Shown here: piece by piece, positions 23,998-34,993 of the stretch
Layout: each line of letters starts with the position of its first letter
How positions within the stretch are numbered: the first letter of the stretch is position 1
Assembly: GCA_033296885.1 (NCBI GenBank)
Contig: MU863891.1
Coordinates: forward strand, 248,001 to 312,000
Origin: Triangularia verruculosa
Lineage: Eukaryota; Ascomycota; Sordariomycetes; Sordariales; Podosporaceae
Direction of reading: 5' to 3'
DNA: 64,000 nucleotides
The notes under the pieces: model-generated
Database searches by the model: none
What the model saw: the letters and a program-made list of their open reading frames with translations, nothing else
Told to the model about the DNA's origin: nothing
Translations under genes and position numbers: made by a program

Positions 23998-25928
23998 ATG
24001 CGTTACCGCTTGTTATCCGCCTTGATCATCTCGGCAGTCGCCGTCGTGGAGGCTGCCCCAGCCGCTGCTGCTACCTATGACTACATCGTCGTCGGTAGCG
24101 GTCCCGGCGGTGGCCCTCTCGCCGCCGACCTCGCTCGGGCTGGATACTCCACATTGTTGATCGACGCTGGCGGTGATGAAGGTGACAACCCGACGTACTC
24201 GGAAATCGCCTACTTCAACGAAGCTGCCAACGATGAGGCCACCCGCTGGGACTTTTGGGTGAAGCACTATGACGACCCCGAGGAGAACCGCAAGTTCAAG
24301 CACACGACATGGGATACCGGCGACGGCACCTTCTACGTCGGCCTCGATCCCCCAGAGGGAGCCAAGTATCTCGGCATTCAGTACCCACGAGCTGCTGTCC
24401 TGGGTGGTTGTGCCATGCACAACGCTGCGGTCTGCACATTCCCGGCTGAGGATGACTTCAATATCATCGTTAACAAGACCGGCGATGCCAGCTGGTCTGC
24501 GTCCAACATGCGCAAGTACCTCAAGAAGATCGAGAGGAACCAGTATCTTCCTCCTGGGGATTCCAACCGCGGTTATGATGGTATGTATCCTCGCTCGGCA
24601 TCCTTCTGAAGTCACCTGTTTCTGACATTTCCATCACAGGCTGGCTCGCCACCTCCGTCGGCCCCACCGACTGGGCACGCAACAACTCCAACCCTGCGAC
24701 TACGATACTTAAAAAGCTCGCCGCTCTTACCGGCCAAGACGAGACCCGCGCGGCCGACCTCCTCGGTAGCGACATCCTGACCGAGATCCCCGATCTCGAT
24801 GAGGCATCCTCCTTGTACAACCTCGCGCAGCACGCCGACAATACCGGCAAGCGCAACTCCCCTAACAATTACGTACGCTCCACCCTCGCTGACCCCGCCA
24901 AATACCCCTTGACCCTCAAGCTTCACACTCTCGTCACCCGCGTGCTGTTCGACGAGTCCACCATCGGCGTCGAAGGCGTCGAGCCCCGCGCCATCGGTGT
25001 CGAGATCATGGAGGGCGAATCTCTCTACAAGGCCGACCCCAAGCACCGCGGGCAGACCTCACCCAAGACCCAAATCCTCGCTGCTCGCGAGGTGATCGTT
25101 TCCGGTGGTGCTTTCAACTCCCCCCAGATCCTCAAGCTGTCTGGTATCGGTCCCAAGGACGAGCTCGCCAAGTTCAACATCCCCCTCGTTAAGCACCTCC
25201 CCGGTGTCGGCGAGAACCTTGGCGACAACTACGAAGGCTCTCTCCTCGCCATGGGCCAGACGCCCGTCGAGTCAGGCCTGATCACCGCCGTCTTCCGCAC
25301 CCCCAACGCACCCGACAAGAGAAGGAATATCTTCACCTGGTGCGGCGCCTTCTCCTTCGAGGGCTTCTGGCCTGGTTTCCCCACTTGGCACGGAGCAGAG
25401 CAGTATACCTGCGCGCTGGTGCACATGCAACCCAAGTCCCAGGCTGGCTCCGTCACGTTGCGGTCTGCCGACCCGCAGGATGTCCCGGACATCAACTTCC
25501 GATTCTTCAAGAACCACGGCGATCAGGATCTGGAGGAGCTCGTTGAGGGCGCCAATATCCTGCGCGAGGCGATGAATGCCGTGCCTGAGCCGGTCGCGCC
25601 GTTCATCGAGAGACATCCCTGCGAGGGTGACAGACGGGAATCAGGGGACTGCGGCGTGGAGGCTCAAAAGGAGTACTTCAAGAGCCAGGCCTACAGTCAC
25701 CACGCCACGAGCACGTGCGCGATTGGTGCGAAGGAGGATGAGATGGCCGTGCTGGATAGTAAGTTTAGAGTTCATGGCGTGAGGGGACTGAGGGTGGTGG
25801 ATGCGAGTGCTTTCCCGGTGGTTCCGGGCGCATTCCCGAGCTGCCCTACCATGATGATCAGCGTCAAGGCGGCGGAGGACATCATTGCTGAGAGGAAGGC
25901 GGAGGAAGCTGCGGCTGCGAAGTTGTAA
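23998..25928 (+). CDS. secreted GMC oxidoreductase (AA3 family)
   Basis: Two exons (23998-24580 and 24640-25928) give 623 aa. The start at 23998 gives a clean signal peptide (MRYRLLSALIISAVAVVEAA). The FAD-binding Rossmann motif VVGSGPGGGPLAADLA follows at once, then ATRWDF and the AAVLGGCAMHN flavin-attachment region. The C-terminal part has the active-site HHATSTCAIG and the conserved end VVDASAFPVVPGAFPSCP. Family members (glucose, aryl-alcohol and choline oxidases or dehydrogenases) oxidise alcohols or sugars and pass electrons to O2 or quinones. The substrate is unknown. Next to a laccase it could supply H2O2 or reduce laccase-made quinones; that pairing is inference. Confidence 0.9.
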
Positions 25929-26045
25929 AAAGGATGACTGATGATGGGATGTGATTATGAGATTTTTATCGTTAGGTATATACAAAGAAAGTGTCAAGTG
26001 TTTTCTGGGCATCGAGGCAATCGGCCATGGCGGAGCTGTGGCTTG

Positions 26046-26341
26046 TCACTCCTCGTTCTTGATGATTGTCTCCCCTTCCTCAGCGTTGTCTGTGCCTTTT
26101 GTTTGTCTTTGCTCGCGCTTGATCCTTGCCACTCTTTCTTGGTGATTTTTGCGCATCTCCTCGACGTTGGCGATCCTCTCTCCGTACGCTTTCGGTGGGG
26201 TCGTCGATAGGTATTCTGACAGTTCCTCCATGGCTTTGACGGGCCCTGATTGCAAAAAGTCATTCGTCAGCCATCAGAAGTTAGCGAGTACGAATGGATT
26301 GCTGTCCCAATACCTTCAAGTTCGAGCGCGATGGAGGTCAT
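26046..26341 (-). CDS. small conserved-looking protein, 75 aa, unknown function
   Basis: Two minus-strand exons (26341-26314 and 26245-26046) join to 75 aa starting MTSIALELEGPVKAME. The first exon is only 28 nt, so the gene is easily missed. The ATG lies in a good context (CCACCATGACC). The protein is highly charged and probably helical (SEYLSTTPPKAYGERI, then NHQERVARIKREQ), with an acidic end and no signal or membrane segment. It may be a small coiled-coil subunit of a complex; I do not recognise the family. The donor (GTATTG) is weak, but the acceptor CAATCAG and the joined frame are convincing. It converges on the GMC gene with a 117-nt gap. Confidence 0.55.
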
Positions 26342-27810
26342 GGTGGCGATACTGAGGATGGCGGTAAATGGTGATGTTGGTGAGAGAGGACTTGGATGAC
26401 GTAGCGGAAAGAGGCCGACGGCTTTGCGATGGTTAACAAGCGGTATTTGACTGACCCAGCCCCTAACAGCGATTGCATTGCCCCTAATTTAGCTAGCAAG
26501 TGCGCTAACAACACGAGCTCACATGATCTCGCCTCGCGGAAATGAGCGCTGAGCGGAGGACGATGTCATCCCCCTTTTTGGACAGGACCCAAGCGCGCCA
26601 AGTTCCGGTGTTGAAGCTGACGTGTTCAAGGCGCTATGCAATCCTTTTGTGCTTGATGGGTCGATTTATGCAAGGGTGGACGTCCCTTTGAACATCTCGC
26701 CGACTCCCATCTTTTTTGTTCAACCCTCACAACCCTCCTCGCCGCCGAAGCTCTGTCGGCCTTGTTGTTGATCCTCTCGGAGCCCCGTCCACGGATAGCC
26801 GTTCCTTGTACGCAATTGATATCCATCGCCGGGCGATGGCTTATGTGCTTGTGGTCAATGTTGTGTTGACCCCGCTCGGTCAGAACTGTCGCAAGTCACG
26901 TGTGAATTCCATGGAGAGAGTGTTTCTGCTTGTCGAGCATGGACTCCCAACACGGCGGGTTTGGCGAGTGCAGCCCTTGATCAAGATCATAGCTAGACTA
27001 GGTGTGATGAGAGTGTGAGAAGACAGAAGTCGAAGGAACAGAAGACGCGCTTCCGGGCAGCCGCCATCGCGACACCAGCATGTGCTAACGACGCGCAGTC
27101 ACATGACCATCCTCTTGGCCTGGCATTTCTGAGTGCTATCTGCCAAGCCCGCCAATCGCCCGACGGGTTGTCCCGCATTCTTATTATGCTTCACAAAACT
27201 TTATGCCAAACGCAGACATCCATGCATAATCTTCTCTTTCGGTGTGAAGCTGATGGCTGTGCCGCCCGCCACTTCTCACTCGTCGCAGTCCAAGAGCAGA
27301 TCACCAGCCTTTTCCGGGATTAGTTTGGGGATATGAGTAAGCACCCATTGCAGCCTGCATGTCAGCACATCTCGGAGGGCTTGTTTCGAAGCCTCTCGAT
27401 TGGTCCGATAAGATTTCCGACGCTTTAAATGTTTGCCTGGGCGGCATCCTGGCGTTGCGCCATGCGTTTGGGTTCTTCACACAATGTCTTGGGGGTCGGA
27501 GGGATCGCGGTGGTTATTTTGGACGAGCGATATTGGCCAGCTCGTAGAGCAGGAGCCCTCTCGGCTTGCTGGTAAGGTAACGGTCTTGAGGGTGCTTACA
27601 TACTTGAAGAGCCCACGGTGTCTGTCTCAGAGGAGAAGTCAGCTTTCTTTAGTTCCTCCGCTTCCCAGTGCTGTAGCATCTCTTGATCTGGCATTTCGTA
27701 TCTCCCTCGGCACTTGCATCGATCTGCCGCCCTCCTGGGCTGATCGAACCTACAACCAACAGTCATATCTGCACCCGAGAGCTTAGGAAGGATTCTCAGA
27801 TCCACCCACC
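26342..27810. other. long intergenic stretch, nothing firm
   Basis: About 1.5 kb between divergent starts. Short frames exist on both strands. One minus-strand frame ending near 27596 contains PDQEMLQHWEAEELKKADF followed by a good GTATGT donor, but I found no partner exon. No RNA gene was seen. Confidence 0.35.
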
Positions 27811-29196
27811 ATGAACCAACAAGAGAAAGTTCCTTTCCTGGTCAGCTCCAGCAAAGGAGAACCACAGCATCCTGACTCCACCCAGGCGCAACATCAACAA
27901 CGCCGAACCACTCTAAGGCGCACTGTCCGTATTCTCGGAGCAGTCATCTGTCTTCTGGTCTTTCTTCTCCATATCCTGCCTCAAGTTCCGCTGGGAGCCA
28001 CTTCTCAACACCACCATCACCATGCTTCCAAGACATCGGAGCCATTCCTCTCCCCTCGGTCTCTCAAGCATGTGATTGAGAAGCGGATACCAGGCGAGCA
28101 TGTCGTCCTGGCCGACTGCAGAGACCGGAAAAATGTCGTCTCCTCTCAGATGGCATACTACGTTGGCGATCCAGGCCCAATCCCCGGTGATGTTGCCGTC
28201 GTGGAGACACCGCCAGGGCAAACAGCCCTGTGGGTCAACACCGAGACCTCAGCGCTTTTCTACAACAGTAATGTTACCTTCAAGGCGGTGTTGGGCCCAA
28301 AAACAGGGGAGGGCCTGTTCGCAGGGACAGGCGACAACGGTTATGGAAACTTCACCTGCTGGCAGAGGTACAAGAACAACTTGTATAATTACAACAACGA
28401 CACGCTCTGCTCGCAGGTGTATGCCTGCAACCATGATGCTGTACCAGGTAATTCTCTTGTCCACTTTCCGTCTTCTCCAGCCAGATGCTGACTATCAATC
28501 CTAGCGGTCCTACCCTCTGCAACTCCGAACGAGGGACCCAGCGGCCTGAGCCAGGGAGCCATGATTGCCATTATCGTTGCTGTTGTTGGCTCGGTCCTCT
28601 TTGGTATCGCGATGGGAGTCTTCTGGTGGTACTGGCGTCGTACACGCCAGCGACAGCAGGCAACCCATGCAGCTGAAGACGGCGAGCCTAAAGCCACTGA
28701 AAGTGAACCCTCACCACCGCCGCCAACGTACGCATCAGCTGTTCAGCCTCGAGCACCGTCGATAGCACCCAGATTTGAGCTGGCACCCGGGACGCTATAT
28801 GAGATGGACGGGCAATGGTATCGAGTTGAGATGGCGGCTGATAACTCGAGATATGAGATGGATGCGCAGAGCATCAAGAAGAGTGCCGCTGTCGCCAGCG
28901 AGGAGGTGGGAGATGAAAGCCCTACCACCTCCGCCGGCACAAGCAGTCTGTCCGGGCATATCTGGGCGCCCACTACTGAGGGGATGTCAGCTACTGGGAC
29001 AGGTGTAGCAACGACCGCTACCATTACTTCCGATTCAAGGGGAAATTTACCGATTTTGACCCCGGTGAATGCAGAAGGGAGGGTCGTGTCACCGCCCGTG
29101 GCTGGGATGCCGGTACCAGTGCTCGTTCCTATCCCTACCCCTAGCTCGGAGGGCGAGGGTGACCATGAAGCCGAGGGGAAAACCGGGTTGAAGTAA
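27811..29196 (+). CDS. two-TM membrane protein, unknown function
   Basis: Two exons (27811-28447 and 28505-29196) give 442 aa. A cytosolic N-terminus of ~39 residues is followed by a membrane anchor at about 40-58 (ILGAVICLLVFLLHIL). A His-rich stretch and a luminal or extracellular region of ~150 residues follow, with four cysteines (DCRDRK, TCWQRY, LCSQVYACN) and several N-glycosylation sites (e.g. NVTF, NFTC, NDTL). A second helix at about 232-255 ends in WWYWRRTRQR, and the cytosolic tail of ~185 residues has a PSPPPPTY motif. Both ends therefore face the cytosol. The architecture resembles fungal surface proteins of unknown role. No function is assigned. Confidence 0.78.
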
Positions 29197-29803
29197 AGGA
29201 GTTTGTCATGTACTGTGTTATTTATTGCTTGTGAGCATAATGAAGACGCTTTGGCTTCACGTCACGTCAAATGTGAGGCTGAGCCGGTGATCGTATACCA
29301 CGCAAGGTAGGTATGTACATTGTGGCGCCTTACCCCGCGCTGAGAATTTCGATCCCGTGAACTGGCCCATGTTGCCCGACTTTGTAGTCTCTACATCGGG
29401 CATGCCGCTTGCTTATTCAGTATTTAGTTGTTGGACCCTACCTACCTAGATCTTCGACTTCCCATTAGGTGGCACTGACCCCCATGCCAAAGCTCTTGGA
29501 AGTCCAGGTATGCCGTTTAAATCAACAAGTCTTCCAGCGTTTCTTTCTACGATGGGCAATGCGAACCCTGGCGCCGTCAGCATCGCCAAGCCTCGCCGAC
29601 TCCGTGGTATTGCGGCCATACCGAGCTACCGACCATACCAGTACCATCATTTTTTCCTCTTACGTCCAACTGCGACCTCACCGGCGAACACGATCCCGAA
29701 GAGACTACACAAAGCCCGAGGTCAAACTTTTGCGTTTTCGCCTCTTTCATCAACGGCCCCTTGCCGTTCTGCCCGTCCATCTCCTTTCACCGAGCAACAA
29801 AAC
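29197..29803. other. intergenic upstream of the first HET gene
   Basis: About 600 nt. An open frame runs through part of it in the HET reading frame (from 29510), but the sequence shows no domain and the HET start is better placed at 29804. It probably contains the HET promoter. Confidence 0.4.
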
Positions 29804-31974
29804 ATGGCTCACAATAACGATACGTCCACATGCGATGACTGCAAGAAGATACTCGCTGGAGCAGGCTCCTTGTTGTCCGCCAGATCGTCCACAAAGGAGG
29901 TTTTCACGATACCCTTTGACGAACCCTACCACAGTCGGTTGGTCCACCGCGTGTCTACCAGGGAATGCAGCATGTGCTTGCTTATCAGCTCTACAATTCC
30001 CTCTCTCATGGAACGTCTTGAGCCAAGCTGTACAGAGAGGTTAGAGGTCTCTGTATCAGAAGACCACCCGTCCTCTGCTTTTCTTAAACATTACCGACGT
30101 TACCACGAGAACAATCAGGACATTCCATATCTAGGTGAAATGCACATACAAGAGGGTGAGCAACCTGAGTGTAGAATACTTTACCCTCACTAATCAGCTT
30201 AGCTGCCTACACAGGCTCCCAGGCAACGCATACATGTACCCTCAACTGCTCTTCGACATGGTCCTCTCAGACCATGAATCAGATCCGGGACTGGCTCCAG
30301 ACATGTTCTTCCACCCATCTCGAGTGTAACAGGCCGTATCTGCCATATCGGCTCCCCAGGCGACTGTTGGATGTTTGGTGCAGCAGCAAGCCCATGCCGA
30401 GAGACTTTGACCGTCTAAGCCTGGATATCTCTGCAAACGTCCGTATTGTCTCTTCAGACTCTCTCGCCCCCGAGACAAAATACCTCACTCTCAGCCACAG
30501 ATGGGGAGACCCACCAAGCCTTATCCTAAACAGCAGCACCGCACCGCAGCTCCTGCTCAGCGAGGATATATCGCTACATTTGCTGAACTGCCGAGAAGCA
30601 GCCGCTTTCCGTCATGCCATTCATGTCACCCGAGGGCTTGGGTACCGGTACCTTTGGATCGACGCCCTCTGCATAATGCAGGACGACATGGCGCAGAAAA
30701 CGACTGACATCATGTGGATGGACGAGGTGTACACCAACTCTGCCTTGAACATCTCAGCGTCAGAGGCTAATGTCGAGAAAGGCCTGGTCTTTGAGCGAGA
30801 CCCAACTTCCATCAACCCTCTCAGGGAGACGGTGCTGGTGGGGAACACCGACTCTCAGGAGAGTCTGACTCTGCAAATCTCGGCCATCGACAAGAACCTG
30901 CTGTATTGCAACGCGCCGTTGTATCAACGGGGCTGGGTCTACCAGGAAAGGTCGCTCTCTCCCCGAATCGTTCACTTCACAGAGACACAGGTTCTATGGG
31001 AGTGCCATCATTTGGAGGCCTCGGAAGTTCTGCCACTGGGGTACCAAGCAGGGGACAAGGCTTCGATTCGTTCCGAGTTGACCCTGGACGCGCATCCGTT
31101 ATCGATGGATCGCTGGCTTACCAACGTCGAGTTTTACTCCGCCACATCCTTGACATATCCTAATGACCGTCTCCTAGCTATTTCAGCCCTGGCAAAGAAA
31201 TTCTGTTCAAGGACGCAACTGGACCCAGCTGACTACCTAGCTGGCATGTGGAAGGGTGAGCTGCCTCTTTCGCTGCTCTGGGAGCAGACAGATACCGAAC
31301 AAACCGCGACTGAAATTGTCACAGAGACAAATGTGGCGCCGTCTTGGTCGTGGGCATCGATTGTCGCCCCGATAGAATGCCCACGGTCTACCTCTGAGTG
31401 GTGCGTGAAGGAGGCTACGGCGGAAGTATTGGATGTCGAGATTAACCGAGTCTCTCAGAACCTCTTAGATGGGACCAGTCTGTGTCGGCTTCGGATACGC
31501 GGTTACATGTGTGGGTTCCAACGGTTATACGATGGGCAGAAGCCTTGGGTCTGGATCTCAGATAAAACCCGGTTCCGAGAAACCGGCTCGTTTGAGCTTT
31601 CTGATTATGAAGACTGGAAGATCCGGGGCCGGATTAGAATCGCGTGGGATGTGGGTCGTACAGAAGTTGCAGACGTGGTGAGAGACACGAGCGACGGACT
31701 GCATCCTGGGACTTATTTTTTTCTGCACATCGCGACTGAGTGGCCGTCGGACGGGGAAAAGACACACGGGTCAGTAAGCGGGATAGTTCTACGCAGGACT
31801 TCTACGTATGCCACGTATGAGAGGATAGGATACTTCCATGTCCCTTACTCAGACGAGTATGCTACCTCGGAGCTTGCGGACGCTTTTAGCGGCGGTCTTG
31901 ATGCACTGGATGAAGCCCGAGAAGAATACCTGGAGCGCAGCGATGATGGGAGGTATGTGTTTGATATCATCTAG
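29804..31974 (+). CDS. HET-domain protein (heterokaryon incompatibility type)
   Basis: Two exons (29804-30155 and 30215-31974) give 703 aa. The N-terminus has a CDDCKKI Cys pair and a second pair (CSMCLL), found again in the neighbouring paralog. The HET domain spans about residues 215-365 and shows the three expected blocks: YLTLSHRWGDP, YRYLWIDALCIMQDD with NSALNISASEA, and LYQRGWVYQERSLSPR...VLWEC. The C-terminal half is shared only with the next gene. HET proteins act in non-self recognition and trigger regulated cell death or growth arrest; no STAND, WD or ankyrin module is fused here, so the C-terminal part may be the sensing region. It is a tandem paralog of the gene at 32373. Confidence 0.93.
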
Positions 31975-32372
31975 GAATTTATCATTTGGTGGTTCACTGA
32001 AGGGAACTGCCACCTGAATGCAAATAAGCGGCATTTGAAGCGTGGAGGGGGTGTCCACGGGCCTCTTTTCCGATCGCTCAGGCTGATTTATAAACAGGGT
32101 GGTTTGTGCAACACGTGCTTGCCATCTGCGAGAGAATTGCCAAGCCTGGCTGGTGCCTGAACCTGAGCTGAGCTGAGGTACATACTAGGTACCTGACCTC
32201 GGCAGCTGTCTGCCTTCTCCTCAACTTTTGCACCCATTCCACTTCAACATTTCACGGACTATGGGTCACCGCATCCTCGGTCACCAAACCAGCCATTCTA
32301 CACTCGTCGTTGATGCTACCGAGCTTAAGCTACCGAGCTCGACAGTGTTGAGTTGCAACTCCTACCTCAGTT
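31975..32372. other. spacer between tandem HET genes
   Basis: About 400 nt separating two paralogs in the same orientation. It holds the 3' UTR of the first and promoter of the second. No other feature was seen. Confidence 0.45.
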
Positions 32373-34471
32373 ATGGAACAGCTTCAGGCCGGTCAGATAT
32401 GCGAAGACTGCCACACAAATTTGCTTAAAGCCGCCACTCTCATATCATGCGAAGATGAGGGACCGTCAGACTCGCATTTTGATGAGTTTTACCAAAATCG
32501 GTTGAAGGATCACATTTCCCGGGCATCATGCCACTTGTGTTCGCTTCTTAGCGTGACGATTCCAGTGCTGTCGACGCCTCTGGATGCGAGTACGAAATCA
32601 CAACGAACTTTAAGAATCGGGCGGAGTGGGGCAGCAGTCGCAGTGTTTGCTTACACGTCTCTGCCCAAATCTACAATTGCGCATTCGGGTGTGCTATCCA
32701 TACAGCATGGTAAGAAGTCAAACAATCTCCCACGCCATCGCGAGCAAGGAGAACACTGACCATTGGAACTTTAGATCTCGATGATGGATCCGTGCGAACG
32801 CTCAAGGCTCCCACCACGTGGTCTTCTGAAACATCGAACACAATCAGGCAGTGGATAGAAACCTGTGTTCACTCCCACGCTACATGTAACGGGCCTCAGT
32901 CACCTACGCCACTGCCCAGACGTTTGATAGACGTCTGGTCAACTGGCGAGCCATCGATTTTGGAAGACTTCAATGGCTTAACGCTCGAGAAGTTGGCAAA
33001 CGTCCGTCTCGTCGCCTCAGACTCACTGGTACCTGACACTCGATACCTCACATTAAGCCATAGGTGGGGAAACCCTCCAAAGTTGATGCTCACCACCGCA
33101 ACATCGAAAATCCTTAGCGGCGATATATCACCTTACCTTCTCGGATGCGAAGAGGCCATCACATTCAGCCATGCTGTTCATGTCACCAGAGCTCTGGGCT
33201 TTCGATATATATGGATCGATGCTTTATGCATCATGCAGGACAATGAGGTTGAGAAGTCCGAGGATATTATGCAGATGGATTCAATCTACGCCAATTCAAC
33301 CTTGAACATCTCTGTAAGTGAAGCATAGCCTCTTCGAGGGCTGTCGTTTAGTCGTGAACATCGGTTTATGAACCCCGTACGAGCAACGATCCACGTACCA
33401 AGAACACAGAAGTTTATTTCGTTATTGGCGTACAATGGCCGTGGCAGCGTTCCCCCATTCGACCTCCCGTTGTATCGACGTGGTTGGGTTTTCCAGGAAA
33501 CCATTCTTGCTCCTCGTAAAGTTCACTTCACCAAAGGACAGGTGTTTTGGGAGTGCTGTGCTCTGCGTGCATCAGAGATCCTGCCGAAAGGCCTCCCATA
33601 TTGGACAACCGAGCCGTGGAGAAACCCCGCCGCCTGGCCAACATTTTCTAAGAAAGAGTCGCAAGCAGCGTGGATCGAAATTGTGGAAAGCTACTCGTAT
33701 ACATCGGTAACATTCAGTAAAGATCGATTGCTTGCTTTTTCGGCTTTGGCGAAGCGGTTCTGCGAAGCCCGACTAATGGATCCAAGCGACTACCTGGCCG
33801 GTATGTGGAAGAGCGATCTACCTCTGTCCTTGCTCTGGGGGTATGAGGATGAAGTTCTGGGATCCCATGGTTCAGACACTAAACTAAGAGCAACGTTGGC
33901 GAAGCTGGGGCCTTCTTGGTCGTGGGCAACTGCTCCTGAACCAGTCTCATACGTTCAGTTTCAGAACTTGGAATCTAACGCCGAAGTTCTAAACACCGAG
34001 ATTATCCGGATATCCGGAAATCCTTTCGATGGGACAAGTCTTTGCCGGCTTCGAATGAGAGGCTACATGTGCAAAATCCACCGTGTAAGCCATAACGGAA
34101 GGGCAGGAATTATGGCATCGGGTCATATGGTTTATGTTGATCATCATATTGGCATAGAGATACACTGGGATCAGTATTATCGCTCAATTCCTGATCCAGA
34201 GGTCAACAGTGCTCAAGATTCTCTCGATCCCATGGATTTCTTCTTCATGCAAATCTCTGTAGACGAAGAAAGCGTAATACGAGGAATTGTCTTAGTGAAA
34301 ACGCCAGAGGTTGGGACGTACAATCGAGTCGGAATGTTCACTGCTTTTTCCGATGGACAAAACACAATGCCTCAAATCAGAGATGCTTGTCTCGAGGTCC
34401 CCGGAACACTGAGTAGCGGCGAGTATTTTGAGCGTGGAATGGATGGGAGATATGTTGTTAATATCGTTTAG
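32373..34471 (+). pseudogene. second HET-domain paralog, interrupted by an in-frame stop
   Basis: Exon 32373-32709 joins exon 32775-34471 in frame. The product would be ~677 residues colinear with the HET protein at 29804: CEDCHTN and CHLCSL Cys pairs, YLTLSHRWGNP, FRYIWIDALCIMQDN, NISVSEA, then LYRRGWVFQETILAPR and a C-terminus ending DGRYVVNIV. A single TAG at 33326-33328 lies directly after NISVSEA, with the same frame resuming and aligning without a gap. As read, translation gives only the N-terminal ~300 residues, with the last part of the HET domain lost. The stop could be a nonsense mutation (CAG to TAG fits C-to-T change at CpA, as in RIP). Alternatively a GTAAGT at 33314 could start a 96-nt in-frame intron ending at 33409 that removes it, though that intron has no good branch site. 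Confidence 0.75.
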
Positions 34472-34993
34472 TTATGACCGTTGCATGCAATTGTTACAAG
34501 ATCAAACCTCTAGCCGACCAACCCAAAGAACTGTCCCTTTCATCAAGTGAAATTATCTTTACCCCGGTGTTAAGGTAACTGGCCAAGGTGTTGCACGAAG
34601 GCTTCGAGCTCTGATTGACAAAAGGGTGCCTTATATGTAGTTCGTACATTTTGAAGAGTTGTAGTCGGGTGGTTGAAGTTGGGTGAAAAAACAGTGTAGT
34701 TTTTTAACGTTATTCTGGTGAATGCCTCGGTTTAGTGAGGCGAGGATGAAGTTTGAGATGTTAAGGTACCGTTGCCTCATATTTAAGCTCTTACATTGTC
34801 CAAACACGTCAACAAACCTTCTTTCATCGAGAGTGATTCTGACCCCCACCTTACTTATTAGTGGGGGTCATCTCACCCAAAGGGAGCGGAGTGGGGCAAC
34901 CTTTCTGGCCCCCGCTAAGCTCAAAAAGTCTAAATGCACTTCACATTCCATTTCATCACCCCTATCGATGCTCACACTCTTCCCCCCCATACC
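34472..34993. other. intergenic, nothing recognised
   Basis: About 520 nt between the HET pseudogene and the MFS gene. It is A/T-rich at first, then C-rich near the MFS start. No gene was seen. Confidence 0.4.

Noticed and set aside
27596..27805. Minus-strand frame with PDQEMLQHWEAEELKKADF
   Set aside because: It looks protein-like and has a GTATGT donor, but no second exon or stop gives a complete gene.
33313..33351. A 38-nt GTAAGT...TTTAG intron over the HET stop
   Set aside because: Too short for a fungal intron and it shifts the frame.
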